Below, in pieces: positions 7,704-15,269 of a stretch of 64,000 nt of DNA. The stretch's first letter is position 1. Each line of letters opens with the position of its first letter. Both the position numbers and the translations under genes were made by a program. The DNA is from Nocardioides scoriae (GTDB taxonomy: Bacteria; Actinomycetota; Actinomycetes; Propionibacteriales; Nocardioidaceae), in contig NZ_LT629757.1 in the NCBI RefSeq assembly GCF_900104965.1, forward strand, positions 1,054,001 through 1,118,000. The letters run 5' to 3'. The notes beneath the pieces are model-generated. The model was not told the DNA's origin. It saw only the letters and a list, made by a program, of their open reading frames with translations, and did not search any database.

Positions 7704-9914
7704 ATGCACCCGCCCGACCCCGCCCCTGCTAGCGCCGCGTCGTTCTTCGCGCTGCCGGCGCACCTCGCCGCCAAGGCCGACCCGGCGCTGGTCGGCGCGG
7801 ACGAGGCCCACTTCGCCGCGATCGCCACCAGCATCGAGGACTCCGTCGCCGACCTGACCGCGCGGCTGGAGGACACGCTGCGCGCGCCCGGCGGCACCGG
7901 CCAGGAGGCGCTGGACCGCGACGAGGAGGTGCACCGGCTCGGGTCGCGGCTGCGCACGATGCGCCGCTTCGGCGTCGACCTGTGCCTGGGGCGGATGGTC
8001 GCGGCCGACGGGGCCACGACGTACGTCGGACGGCTGGGGCTCACCGACCGCGAGGGGACCCGGCTGCTGGTCGACTGGCGCTCGCCCGCCGCGGAACCGT
8101 TCTTCGGGGCCACCCACCGCGACCCGATGGGCCTCGCGAGCCGGCGGCGCTACCGCTGGGACCGCGGCCGCATCGGCGACTACTGGGACGAGGTCTTCAC
8201 CCCCGACGGGCTGGTGGGCCACGCCGCGCTCGACGACCAGTCGGCCTTCGTCGCCAGCCTCGGCACCAACCGGTCGGCCCGGATGCGCGACGTGCTCGGC
8301 ACCATCCAGGCCGACCAGGACGCGATCGTGCGGGCCGGCTCGAGCGGCACCCTGGTCGTCGACGGCGGGCCCGGGACCGGCAAGACGGTGGTGGCGCTGC
8401 ACCGGGCGGCGTACCTGCTCTACTCCGACCCGCGGCTGGGCCACCGTCGCGGCGGCGTGCTGTTCGTCGGACCCCACCAGCCCTACCTGGCCTACGTCGC
8501 CGACGTGCTGCCCAGTCTCGGCGAGGAGGGGGTCGCGACCTGCACCCTGCGCGACCTGGTGCCGCAGGGCGTCGTGGCGCGCGCCGAGACCGACCCGGAG
8601 GTGGCCCGCCTCAAGGCCACCGCGGAGATGGTCCGGGCCGTCGAGCCGGCGGTCCGGTTCCACGAGGAGCCGCCGACCCGGGGGATGGAGGTCGAGACGC
8701 CCTGGGCCGACCTGTGGCTCAGCGCCGACGACTGGGCCGAGGCGTTCGCCTCCCCCGACCCCGGAGTGCCGCACAACGAGGCCCGCGACCAGGTCTGGGA
8801 GCACCTGGTGACGATCCTGCTCGACCAGCACCGGGCGGCCACCGCCGACGAGGACGACGACGACGAGGTCGGGTCGACCGCGCAGCTGCGCCGGGCCCTG
8901 GCCACCCACGCCGAGCTGGTCGACACCTTCCGCGGCGCCTGGCCGATCCTGCGCCCCGACGACGTGGTGGGCGACCTGTGGGACGTCCCGGCGTACCTGC
9001 GCCGCTGCGCCCCCTGGCTCGGCCCCGACGAGGTCCGCCTGCTCCAGCGCGCCGACCCGCAGGACTGGACCGACGCCGACCTGCCGCTGCTCGACGCCGC
9101 CCGGCTGCGGCTCGGCGACCCGGAGGTCTCCCGGCGCCGTCGTGCCCAGGAGGCGGCCGTCGCGGCGGAGCGGCGTCGGATGGACCGGGTCGTCGACGAG
9201 ATCCTCCAGCAGGACGACGACGACGGCCTGATGGCGCAGCTCGCCCAGGACGGCATCCGCGAGGCACTGGTCGACGAGGGCGCCGTGCCCCAGGGCGACC
9301 CCGACCTGCTGGCCGGGCCGTTCGCGCACGTCGTGGTCGACGAGGCGCAGGAGCTGACCGACGCGGAGTGGCAGATGCTGCTGCGTCGCTGCCCCGCGCG
9401 CAGCTTCACCGTGGTCGGCGACCGGGCGCAGGCCCGCCACGGCTTCACCGGCACCTGGTCCGAGCGGCTCGGCCGTGTCGGCCTCGACCGGGTCGCCCTG
9501 GCCTCGCTCAGCATCAACTACCGCACGCCGGAGGAGGTGATGGTCGAGGCCGAGCCCGTGATCCGCGCGGTCCTTCCGGACGCCAACGTGCCCACCTCGG
9601 TGCGCAGCAGCGGGCTGCCCGTCGTGCACGGCGCCCTCGCCGACCTCGGCGACACGCTCGCCGACTGGGTGGCGTCCCACGCCGAGGGCACGGCCTGCGT
9701 CATCGCCGCCACCCCTCCCCCGCAGCCGCTCCCGGCGCGGGTCCGCTCGCTGACCCCCGAGCTGGCCAAGGGCCTGGAGTTCGACCTGGTGGTCCTGCTC
9801 GACCCTGACGCCTGGGGCGTCCCGGGCGGCGGCATCGAGGGCGCCGTCGACCGGTACGTCGCGATGACCCGCGCCACGCAGCAGCTGGTCGTGCTCACCA
9901 CCACCGGGTCGTGA
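7704..9914 (+). CDS. helR: RNA polymerase recycling motor ATPase HelR (HelD family)
   Basis: 736 aa UvrD/HelD-type ATPase. HelR proteins bind RNA polymerase, displace rifamycins and recycle stalled enzyme, giving rifamycin tolerance. Visible parts: an N-terminal coiled-coil region (residues about 20-85), the conserved DWRSPAAEPF stretch at about 125, Walker A GGPGTGKTVVALHRAA at about 222, an acidic linker (DEDDDDEV, about 390), the Walker B-type VVVDEAQELTDAEW at about 545, VVGDRAQARHGF, and a C-terminal superfamily 1 motif AMTRATQQLVVLTT. The ATG has a GGAGCA site. The rifamycin-associated element upstream distinguishes HelR from ordinary HelD and strongly supports this call. Confidence 0.9.
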   Translation: MHPPDPAPASAASFFALPAHLAAKADPALVGADEAHFAAIATSIEDSVADLTARLEDTLRAPGGTGQEALDRDEEVHRLGSRLRTMRRFGVDLCLGRMVAADGATTYVGRLGLTDREGTRLLVDWRSPAAEPFFGATHRDPMGLASRRRYRWDRGRIGDYWDEVFTPDGLVGHAALDDQSAFVASLGTNRSARMRDVLGTIQADQDAIVRAGSSGTLVVDGGPGTGKTVVALHRAAYLLYSDPRLGHRRGGVLFVGPHQPYLAYVADVLPSLGEEGVATCTLRDLVPQGVVARAETDPEVARLKATAEMVRAVEPAVRFHEEPPTRGMEVETPWADLWLSADDWAEAFASPDPGVPHNEARDQVWEHLVTILLDQHRAATADEDDDDEVGSTAQLRRALATHAELVDTFRGAWPILRPDDVVGDLWDVPAYLRRCAPWLGPDEVRLLQRADPQDWTDADLPLLDAARLRLGDPEVSRRRRAQEAAVAAERRRMDRVVDEILQQDDDDGLMAQLAQDGIREALVDEGAVPQGDPDLLAGPFAHVVVDEAQELTDAEWQMLLRRCPARSFTVVGDRAQARHGFTGTWSERLGRVGLDRVALASLSINYRTPEEVMVEAEPVIRAVLPDANVPTSVRSSGLPVVHGALADLGDTLADWVASHAEGTACVIAATPPPQPLPARVRSLTPELAKGLEFDLVVLLDPDAWGVPGGGIEGAVDRYVAMTRATQQLVVLTTTGS

Positions 9915-10004
9915 GGCTGGGCGGGTGCCCGTGGCCCCACGGCCCGCTTGCCGGAACGGCAACGGAAGTTGTCGACGCAGTGCCCGGCGGCGCAGGGTGG
10001 TGCC

Positions 10005-10682
10005 ATGAGCGACCACGACCACGCGCACCAGCACGACCACGACTCCCACGACGGCGACCCCACGGCCGAGGACTTCTTCGAGCCGGCGGGCTGGGAGGCG
10101 CGCTACACCGGCGAGGCCACGATGTGGAGCGGCGAGCCCAACCCGCAGCTGGTGGCCGAGGCCGGTCGGCTGACGCCGGGGTCGGCGCTGGACGTCGGCT
10201 GCGGCGAGGGTGGTGACGTGGTCTGGCTGGCCCGCCAGGGCTGGCGCGTGACCGGGGCGGACTTCGCGGCCCAGGGCCTGGCGCGGGCAGCGCGGCACGC
10301 CGAGCAGGCCGGCGTCGCCGACCGCACCGACTGGTGGCAGGTCGACGCCCGCCGGTTCGCCGCCGACGGGCGGCTCTTCGACCTCGTCACCACGCACTTC
10401 CTGCACCCGCCGGACGGCGGCATGGTCGAGGTGACCCGCCGTCTGGCCGGGGCGGTCGCGCCGGGCGGTCACCTGCTCGTCGTGGGCCACGCGCCGTCGG
10501 CGCACCACACCCAGCTCACCGACAGCCACCGGCGCGCGATGTGGGAGGCCGCCGACCTGCTCCCCGGCCTGCCCGAGGGCTTCGAGGCGGTCGTGGTGGA
10601 GCAGCGGCCCCGCAGCGTCGAGCGCGACGGCCAGCGCTTCGACATCGAGGACTCCACGCTGCTGGCCCGGCGCACGTCCTAG
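10005..10682 (+). CDS. Class I SAM-dependent methyltransferase with His-rich N-terminus
   Basis: 225 aa from the ATG at 10005; an upstream in-frame start at 9948 lacks conserved residues. SAM-binding motif I is LDVGCGEGGDVVWLA at about residue 65, followed by the acidic VTGADFA and the FDLVTTHFLH motif. The first 20 residues hold seven histidines mixed with aspartates (HDHAHQHDHDSHDGD), a likely metal-binding tail. The domain resembles TehB/thiopurine-type small methyltransferases. Substrate unknown; the His/Asp tail hints at a metal or metalloid link (inference). Confidence 0.82.
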   Translation: MSDHDHAHQHDHDSHDGDPTAEDFFEPAGWEARYTGEATMWSGEPNPQLVAEAGRLTPGSALDVGCGEGGDVVWLARQGWRVTGADFAAQGLARAARHAEQAGVADRTDWWQVDARRFAADGRLFDLVTTHFLHPPDGGMVEVTRRLAGAVAPGGHLLVVGHAPSAHHTQLTDSHRRAMWEAADLLPGLPEGFEAVVVEQRPRSVERDGQRFDIEDSTLLARRTS

Positions 10683-10747
10683 GCGGGCGGTCGGCACCCG
10701 CGGCTAGGCTCGGCGCGCCCGTCGCTGCGACCGCCCGAGGAGCCACC

Positions 10748-11776
10748 GTGCCGGACCCGTCCACCCCGCTGCGCAGGCTGGGCTTCCTCACCATCGGTCT
10801 CTTCGACGCGGCCGACCCCGGTCCCGGCCACGAGTCGACGCTGCAGGTGATCGAGCTGGGCGAGCAGCTCGGCTTCGACAGCGCCTGGCTGCGCCACCGG
10901 CACCTGCAGCACGGCATCTCCTCGCCCGTCGCCGTGCTGGCGGCGGCGAGCCAGCGCACGCGCCGCATCGAGCTCGGCACGGCCGTCACGCCCCTGGCCT
11001 GGGAGAACCCGCTGCGGCTGGCCGAGGACCTCGCCACCGTCGACGTCCTCTCCGGGGGCCGGCTCAACCCGGGCCTGAGCGTCGGGCCGCCGATGCGGTG
11101 GGACGACGTCAAGCAGGCGCTCTACCCCGACACCGCCGAGGTCGAGGACTTCGGCTACGGGCGGGTGGAGCGGCTCCTGGGGATGCTGCGCGGCGAGCCG
11201 GTCAGCGGGTTCTCCGGGACGGTCGGCATCGAGGAGTTCTCCGACCGGGTGCAGCCGCACTCGCCCGGCCTCGCCGACCGGACCTGGTACGGCGGCGCCA
11301 GCCTCCGCTCCGCCCGGTGGGCCGGCGAGCACGGCCTGAACCTGCTCACCAGCAGCGTCGTCAAGGCCGAGGAGCCGGGCGAGGACCACGACTTCGCCAG
11401 CGTCCAGCAGGCGCAGGTGCGGCTGTTCCGCGAGCACCACCCCGCCGGCGCGGCCGCCCGGGTCTCGCAGGGCCTGGTCGCGGTGCCCACCGACAGCGCC
11501 ACCCGCGAGCAGCGCGAGAAGTACGCCGCGTACGCCGCCGCGCGACTCCCCCGGACCACCTCGCCGCAGGGCCCCGCCCGGCTGCTGTTCGCCCCCGACC
11601 TGGTCGGCACCTCCGACCAGCTCGCCGAGCAGCTCCACGCCCACGCGGGCTTCCGCGAGGTCGACGAGGTGGCCTTCGCGCTGCCGTTCTCCTTCGAGCA
11701 CGACGACTACGTGCAGATCCTCACCGACCTCGCGACCAGGCTCGGCCCGGCGCTGGGGTGGCGCCCGGCGCCCTGA
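10748..11776 (+). CDS. LLM-class (luciferase-like) flavin oxidoreductase
   Basis: 342 aa from a GTG with a GAGGAG site just upstream. TIM-barrel flavoprotein of the bacterial luciferase-like superfamily: LGFLTIGLFD at the N-terminus, LGEQLGFDSAWLRH at about 36, RIELGTAVTPLAWENPLRLAED at about 76, VDVLSGGRLNPGLSVG at about 99, and WYGGASLRSARWAGEHGLNLL at about 178. The cofactor is probably FMN, or F420 as in many actinobacterial members; this cannot be settled here. Monocistronic; convergent with the toroid protein. Confidence 0.83.
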   Translation: MPDPSTPLRRLGFLTIGLFDAADPGPGHESTLQVIELGEQLGFDSAWLRHRHLQHGISSPVAVLAAASQRTRRIELGTAVTPLAWENPLRLAEDLATVDVLSGGRLNPGLSVGPPMRWDDVKQALYPDTAEVEDFGYGRVERLLGMLRGEPVSGFSGTVGIEEFSDRVQPHSPGLADRTWYGGASLRSARWAGEHGLNLLTSSVVKAEEPGEDHDFASVQQAQVRLFREHHPAGAAARVSQGLVAVPTDSATREQREKYAAYAAARLPRTTSPQGPARLLFAPDLVGTSDQLAEQLHAHAGFREVDEVAFALPFSFEHDDYVQILTDLATRLGPALGWRPAP

Positions 11777-11815
11777 GCGCCCCGACCGGGCCGGGTCACG
11801 GGGTCGCCCCGACGC

Positions 11816-12769
11816 TCAGCCGTCGACCCAGCGCAGCACCCGCAGCGCGCGCAGCGTGGTCCACCGGCTCGGCCGACCGACCTGCTCCATCTCGAACCAC
11901 GACTCGCCGGGGTGCACGCGGTCGAGCAGCCAGGTGCCGTCGGGCTGCTGCTGCTCCCGGAGCACGGCGACCGCCTCGCCGAGGCGCTCGTCGACCGGTC
12001 CGCCCGCGAGCGCGAAGTGCTCCAGCCCCCGGAGCACGTCGTGGTGCCACTGCGGTGGCCAGGCGGCCCGCAGCCAGCCCGCGTCGACGACCTCACCGGT
12101 GCTGCGCCTGCGGAACAGTCGCCGCTCCAGCAGGTAGTCCTCGCCCCGCCGCACCGCCTGCCCCACCGGGACCGTCCCGCCGGCGCGCTCGAAGGCGGCC
12201 AGGCCCTCGAGGACGCAGGTGGTGCTGTCGAAGGACGAGACCGTCGAGCCGTGCTCGGTCCAGCAGTTCCAGCCGCCGTCGTCGAGCTGGTCCTCCAGCA
12301 GCCGCGAGGCGAGGGCCCCGACGTCGGCGCCGAACCAGGCCCCGATCGCCAGGGTGCGGCCGTTGATGCAGGCCTCGACCTCGCCGTCGAAGAACGCCTG
12401 CCCGTCGTGCTCCCAGCGGCAGTGCTCGGTGACCAGCGCCACCGTCTCGCGAGCCGCCTCGGACGCCGGGTCCAGTCCCAGACGCCGCAGCAGGTCGAGG
12501 GTGGGCAGCGTCGAGGTCCACGGCTGGCCGGCGGAGAAGTCCGGCTCGCGGCCCGCCTGCCACGCCAGCGACACCTCCCGCGGGAAGCACGCCCCACCGG
12601 CCCACTGCCCGTCGTCGTCGCGCAGGGCCAGGAGCCGGGCCCCCCAGCCCTCGGTGGCGACCCGCGCCCGCTCGGACGCGACCTCGTCGGCCGGGGCGTC
12701 GAGCAGGTCCTGCAGCACCTGCCAGCGGATCGACGGGTCCCCGTCCAGCAGCCAGTCCACGACGTCCAC
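11816..12769 (-). CDS. Prenyltransferase/squalene-cyclase-like alpha/alpha-toroid protein
   Basis: 317 aa of paired helices with repeated QW-like motifs: DDGQWAGGACF, LDDGGWNCWTE, QQPDGTWLLDRV. The fold is that of squalene-hopene cyclase and prenyltransferase beta domains, but only one barrel is present. The catalytic DxDD of class II cyclases is missing; the equivalent stretch reads SSFDSTTCVLEGL. It is therefore unlikely to be a terpene cyclase. Widespread in actinomycetes as an uncharacterised protein. Ends convergently with the flavin oxidoreductase. Confidence 0.72.
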   Translation of the reverse strand: MDVVDWLLDGDPSIRWQVLQDLLDAPADEVASERARVATEGWGARLLALRDDDGQWAGGACFPREVSLAWQAGREPDFSAGQPWTSTLPTLDLLRRLGLDPASEAARETVALVTEHCRWEHDGQAFFDGEVEACINGRTLAIGAWFGADVGALASRLLEDQLDDGGWNCWTEHGSTVSSFDSTTCVLEGLAAFERAGGTVPVGQAVRRGEDYLLERRLFRRRSTGEVVDAGWLRAAWPPQWHHDVLRGLEHFALAGGPVDERLGEAVAVLREQQQPDGTWLLDRVHPGESWFEMEQVGRPSRWTTLRALRVLRWVDG

Positions 12770-12827
12770 GGGGCCACGCTAGGCCGACCCACCGACACCG
12801 TCCGGTCGACGTGGTGCGGCACCGGCC

Positions 12828-13541
12828 CTAGCCGGGCGCGTCCCCAGGCGGGAACGCCACCACGGTGACCGTCCCGGGCGCGACCTCGGTGAAGCCGCCG
12901 TCGGCCACCACGACGGGCGCCCGCGCGACCAGCCGGTCCCAGTCCTCGCCCCACGCCCCCACGGGGTCGAGCACCACCTCCACCGGGGCGCCCGTCGCGA
13001 GCCAGGCCCCCGCGGCCTCGGCGGGCAGGTCCTGGAGCACCAGCTGGGCTGCGTGCCCGACCTGCGCCGCGGCCTTGCCGGTCGTCATCTCGACGTGCGG
13101 GTTGACCACGAGCACCGCGCGCCCGGCCGGGTCGCGCGGCCCCTCGTCGGGCTGCTCGAGCGAGAGCCCGCCGACCTGCAGCCGGCCCACCTCGGGGTGC
13201 ACGTCGTCGACCGGTCCGGGCACGTGCACGGCGACGTCGACCTCGCCGTGGTGCGACCGGACCCCCGGCACCGCGAGCTGGCGCGTCCACCCGGCGCCGC
13301 GGGCACGCCGCACCACCTTGCGGATCGGCCCCGCCCGCCACCGCTCGGTGCGCGCGCGCTCCTCCGGCTCGGCGGCCTCGGAGGTGAGGTCGGCGAGCGC
13401 GAGCGCCACCGCCGAGGCGACCGACCGCAGCACGGCGAGGTGTGCGGGCGAGGGGTCCTTCTCGACCCGGACCACGACCTGCAGGGCCCAGGGCACGCCG
13501 TCGGGCTCGGGCGGGTCGGCGTACGGCGTCACGGGCGCCAT
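12828..13541 (-). CDS. Peptidyl-tRNA hydrolase, PTH2-like
   Basis: 237 aa from the ATG at 13541; the frame is open further upstream without conserved sequence. The C-terminal half (from about residue 135) carries the PTH2 signature VLVVNPHVEMTTGKAAAQVGHAAQL, including the K...QV.HA catalytic region, and a final APGTVTVVAFPPG. The N-terminal half (WALQVVVRVEKDPS...) is specific to actinobacterial relatives. PTH2 enzymes cleave peptidyl-tRNA to free stalled tRNA. It would act beside the usual Pth, which is not in this window. Located 58 nt upstream of the toroid gene, same strand. Confidence 0.8.
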   Translation of the reverse strand: MAPVTPYADPPEPDGVPWALQVVVRVEKDPSPAHLAVLRSVASAVALALADLTSEAAEPEERARTERWRAGPIRKVVRRARGAGWTRQLAVPGVRSHHGEVDVAVHVPGPVDDVHPEVGRLQVGGLSLEQPDEGPRDPAGRAVLVVNPHVEMTTGKAAAQVGHAAQLVLQDLPAEAAGAWLATGAPVEVVLDPVGAWGEDWDRLVARAPVVVADGGFTEVAPGTVTVVAFPPGDAPG

Positions 13542-13615
13542 CCAACCAGCGCGGCCCACGGTTGGCGGGGTCGGCTTCGATGGAGGCCCACCACCCGTGA
13601 GCCCCGGAGGCACCC

Positions 13616-14410
13616 GTGAGCGTCGACCTGTCCAACCTGCGCCGCGTCGTGGCCACCTCGGCGGCCGTCGTGACCGCGCTTCAGACGGCGACCGCCGTGG
13701 CCGGGATCCGGCGGGGTCGGCGCGACTACGCCGACGCCGCGTGGGGCCCTGGGCTGGCCGCCATCGCGGTGACCGGTGCCGTCGTCGGCACCGGCGACCC
13801 CGCACGACGCTGGGCCCTGGCCGCGGTGACGACCGCCTGGGCCACGCGCCTGGAGCGGCTGATGCTGCAGCGCCTGGCCGGCAGCGACGAGGAGGACGAG
13901 CGCTACACGGAGTTCCTCGAGGGCGACGCGGTGCCCGCGGTCGCGGCGAAGGTCTTCCTCACCCAGGGGCTGGCGCAGCTGGTGGTCTCCGCGCCGCTGC
14001 AGCTCGCGGCGGCGAGCGCGCTGCCGCGCACCCGGCGACGCTGGTTGTTCCCCGTGGGCGTCGCGGTGATGGTCGCCGGCGCCGTCGTCGAGGCCACCGC
14101 CGACCGGCAGAAGGCCCGCTACACCGCCCGCGACCGCGAGGAGCGGCCCGACGTGCTCGACACCGGCCTGTGGGGCTGGTCGCGGCACCCCAACTACTTC
14201 GGCGACTCCGTGGTGTGGGACGGCGCCTGGCTGGCCGCCGCAGCGTCCGCGCCCGCCGCCTGGACGCTGCCCGCGCCCGTGGCGATGAGCTACTTCCTCG
14301 TCCACGCGACGGGGGCCCGGCGCACCGAGGAGAAGATGCAGGAGCGCGAGTCCTACCGCGACTACCAGGACCGGGTGTCGTTCTTCGTGCCCCTGCCCCC
14401 CGGGCGCTGA
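13616..14410 (+). CDS. DUF1295 membrane protein (steroid 5-alpha-reductase-like)
   Basis: 264 aa, GTG start with a GGAGG site 6 nt upstream. Several hydrophobic helices, then the family signature near the C-terminus: DTGLWGWSRHPNYFGDSVVWDGAWL at about residues 179-203, followed by a final membrane segment and TEEKMQERESYRDYQDRVSFFVP. The RHPNYFG...W motif is shared by 5-alpha-reductase and ICMT-like enzymes that use NADPH or SAM. No substrate is known for DUF1295 proteins. Divergent from the peptidyl-tRNA hydrolase gene; the 75-nt gap holds both promoters. Confidence 0.84.
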   Translation: MSVDLSNLRRVVATSAAVVTALQTATAVAGIRRGRRDYADAAWGPGLAAIAVTGAVVGTGDPARRWALAAVTTAWATRLERLMLQRLAGSDEEDERYTEFLEGDAVPAVAAKVFLTQGLAQLVVSAPLQLAAASALPRTRRRWLFPVGVAVMVAGAVVEATADRQKARYTARDREERPDVLDTGLWGWSRHPNYFGDSVVWDGAWLAAAASAPAAWTLPAPVAMSYFLVHATGARRTEEKMQERESYRDYQDRVSFFVPLPPGR

Positions 14411-14412
14411 AG

Positions 14413-15129
14413 TCAGCCCACCTCGCGCCCGAAGGCGTCGACCACCGCGACCAGCCCCGCGGGCTCGTCGAGGTGCACGTGGTGACCGAGCCCCAGCTCG
14501 GTGAGACGACCGCCGACGAGGCGCCGCACGTCCTCGCGGTCGGGGCCGGCCAGGGCGCTGCCGCCCATCGGGCAGGCGATCACCGCCACCGGCACCGGGC
14601 ACGCCGCCACCAGCGCGGCCAGGTCCCACGCGAGCGGCGGCAGCACGGCCAGCGCGGGATCGCCCTGGAGCAGGCCCTGCACCACCCCGCGGGCGTCGCG
14701 CCGGCTCCACGTCGGGTGGCCGTGCAGGAGCGCCGCGACGGCCGCGGTCGGGTCGGCCCGGGCGTCAGCGGCGTCCTGGGCGCGGCCCCGGCCCAGGCTG
14801 CGCGTGCGTCGGCCGGCGCTCCGGCCGGGCGGGTCCACCAGCACCACCCCCGCGGCCCACGACGGGTCGGCGACCGCCGCCTCCAGCGCCACCACCGCAC
14901 CCAGGGAGTGGCCCACGAGCAGCCGCCGTCCGCCGGGGTGGTGCTCCCGCACGTCGTCGGCCAGGGATCCCAGGGTGCGGCCCTCGCCCACCGGCCGGCC
15001 GCCGTGGCCGGGCAGCGTCGCCGCCTCCACCTGCCAGCCGCGGGACTCCAGGGCCGGCCCGACCCGCCACCAGGTGGCCGCGCTGGACCACATGCCGTGC
15101 ACGAGCAGCACCGCGGGTGTGGAAGTCAC
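14413..15129 (-). CDS. Alpha/beta hydrolase
   Basis: 238 aa. N-terminal AVLLVHGMWSSAATWW gives the oxyanion-hole HG motif; the nucleophile elbow is LLVGHSLGAVVALEA at about residue 71; the catalytic histidine is probably in LGHHVHLDEP near residue 217. A small lid region rich in Arg/Ala lies in the middle (RSAGRRTRSLGRGRAQ). Probable esterase or lactonase of unknown substrate. Its stop lies 2 nt from the end of the DUF1295 gene (convergent). Confidence 0.82.
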   Translation of the reverse strand: MTSTPAVLLVHGMWSSAATWWRVGPALESRGWQVEAATLPGHGGRPVGEGRTLGSLADDVREHHPGGRRLLVGHSLGAVVALEAAVADPSWAAGVVLVDPPGRSAGRRTRSLGRGRAQDAADARADPTAAVAALLHGHPTWSRRDARGVVQGLLQGDPALAVLPPLAWDLAALVAACPVPVAVIACPMGGSALAGPDREDVRRLVGGRLTELGLGHHVHLDEPAGLVAVVDAFGREVG

Positions 15130-15269
15130 GGCGCGACCGTAGCCCCCCGACCGGTGCGCGGGCTCGCGGCAACGAGCGGATCTGTCGTTCCCGAGACGGG
15201 ACGGTTCCGCTGCTGACAGCCTCCTGCCCGTCGGTCCGTCCTGGCCCGACCTCGATCACGGGGGACCTC

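Noticed and set aside
9948-9975. GCTTGCCGGAACGGCAAC as a second rifamycin-associated element
   Set aside because: Spacing and flanks do not match; only one arm fits.
7677-10697. A 1006-codon open frame antisense to helR and the methyltransferase
   Set aside because: Its product is Arg/Gly/Val-rich low-complexity sequence, while the plus strand encodes complete motifs. It is a GC-content shadow.
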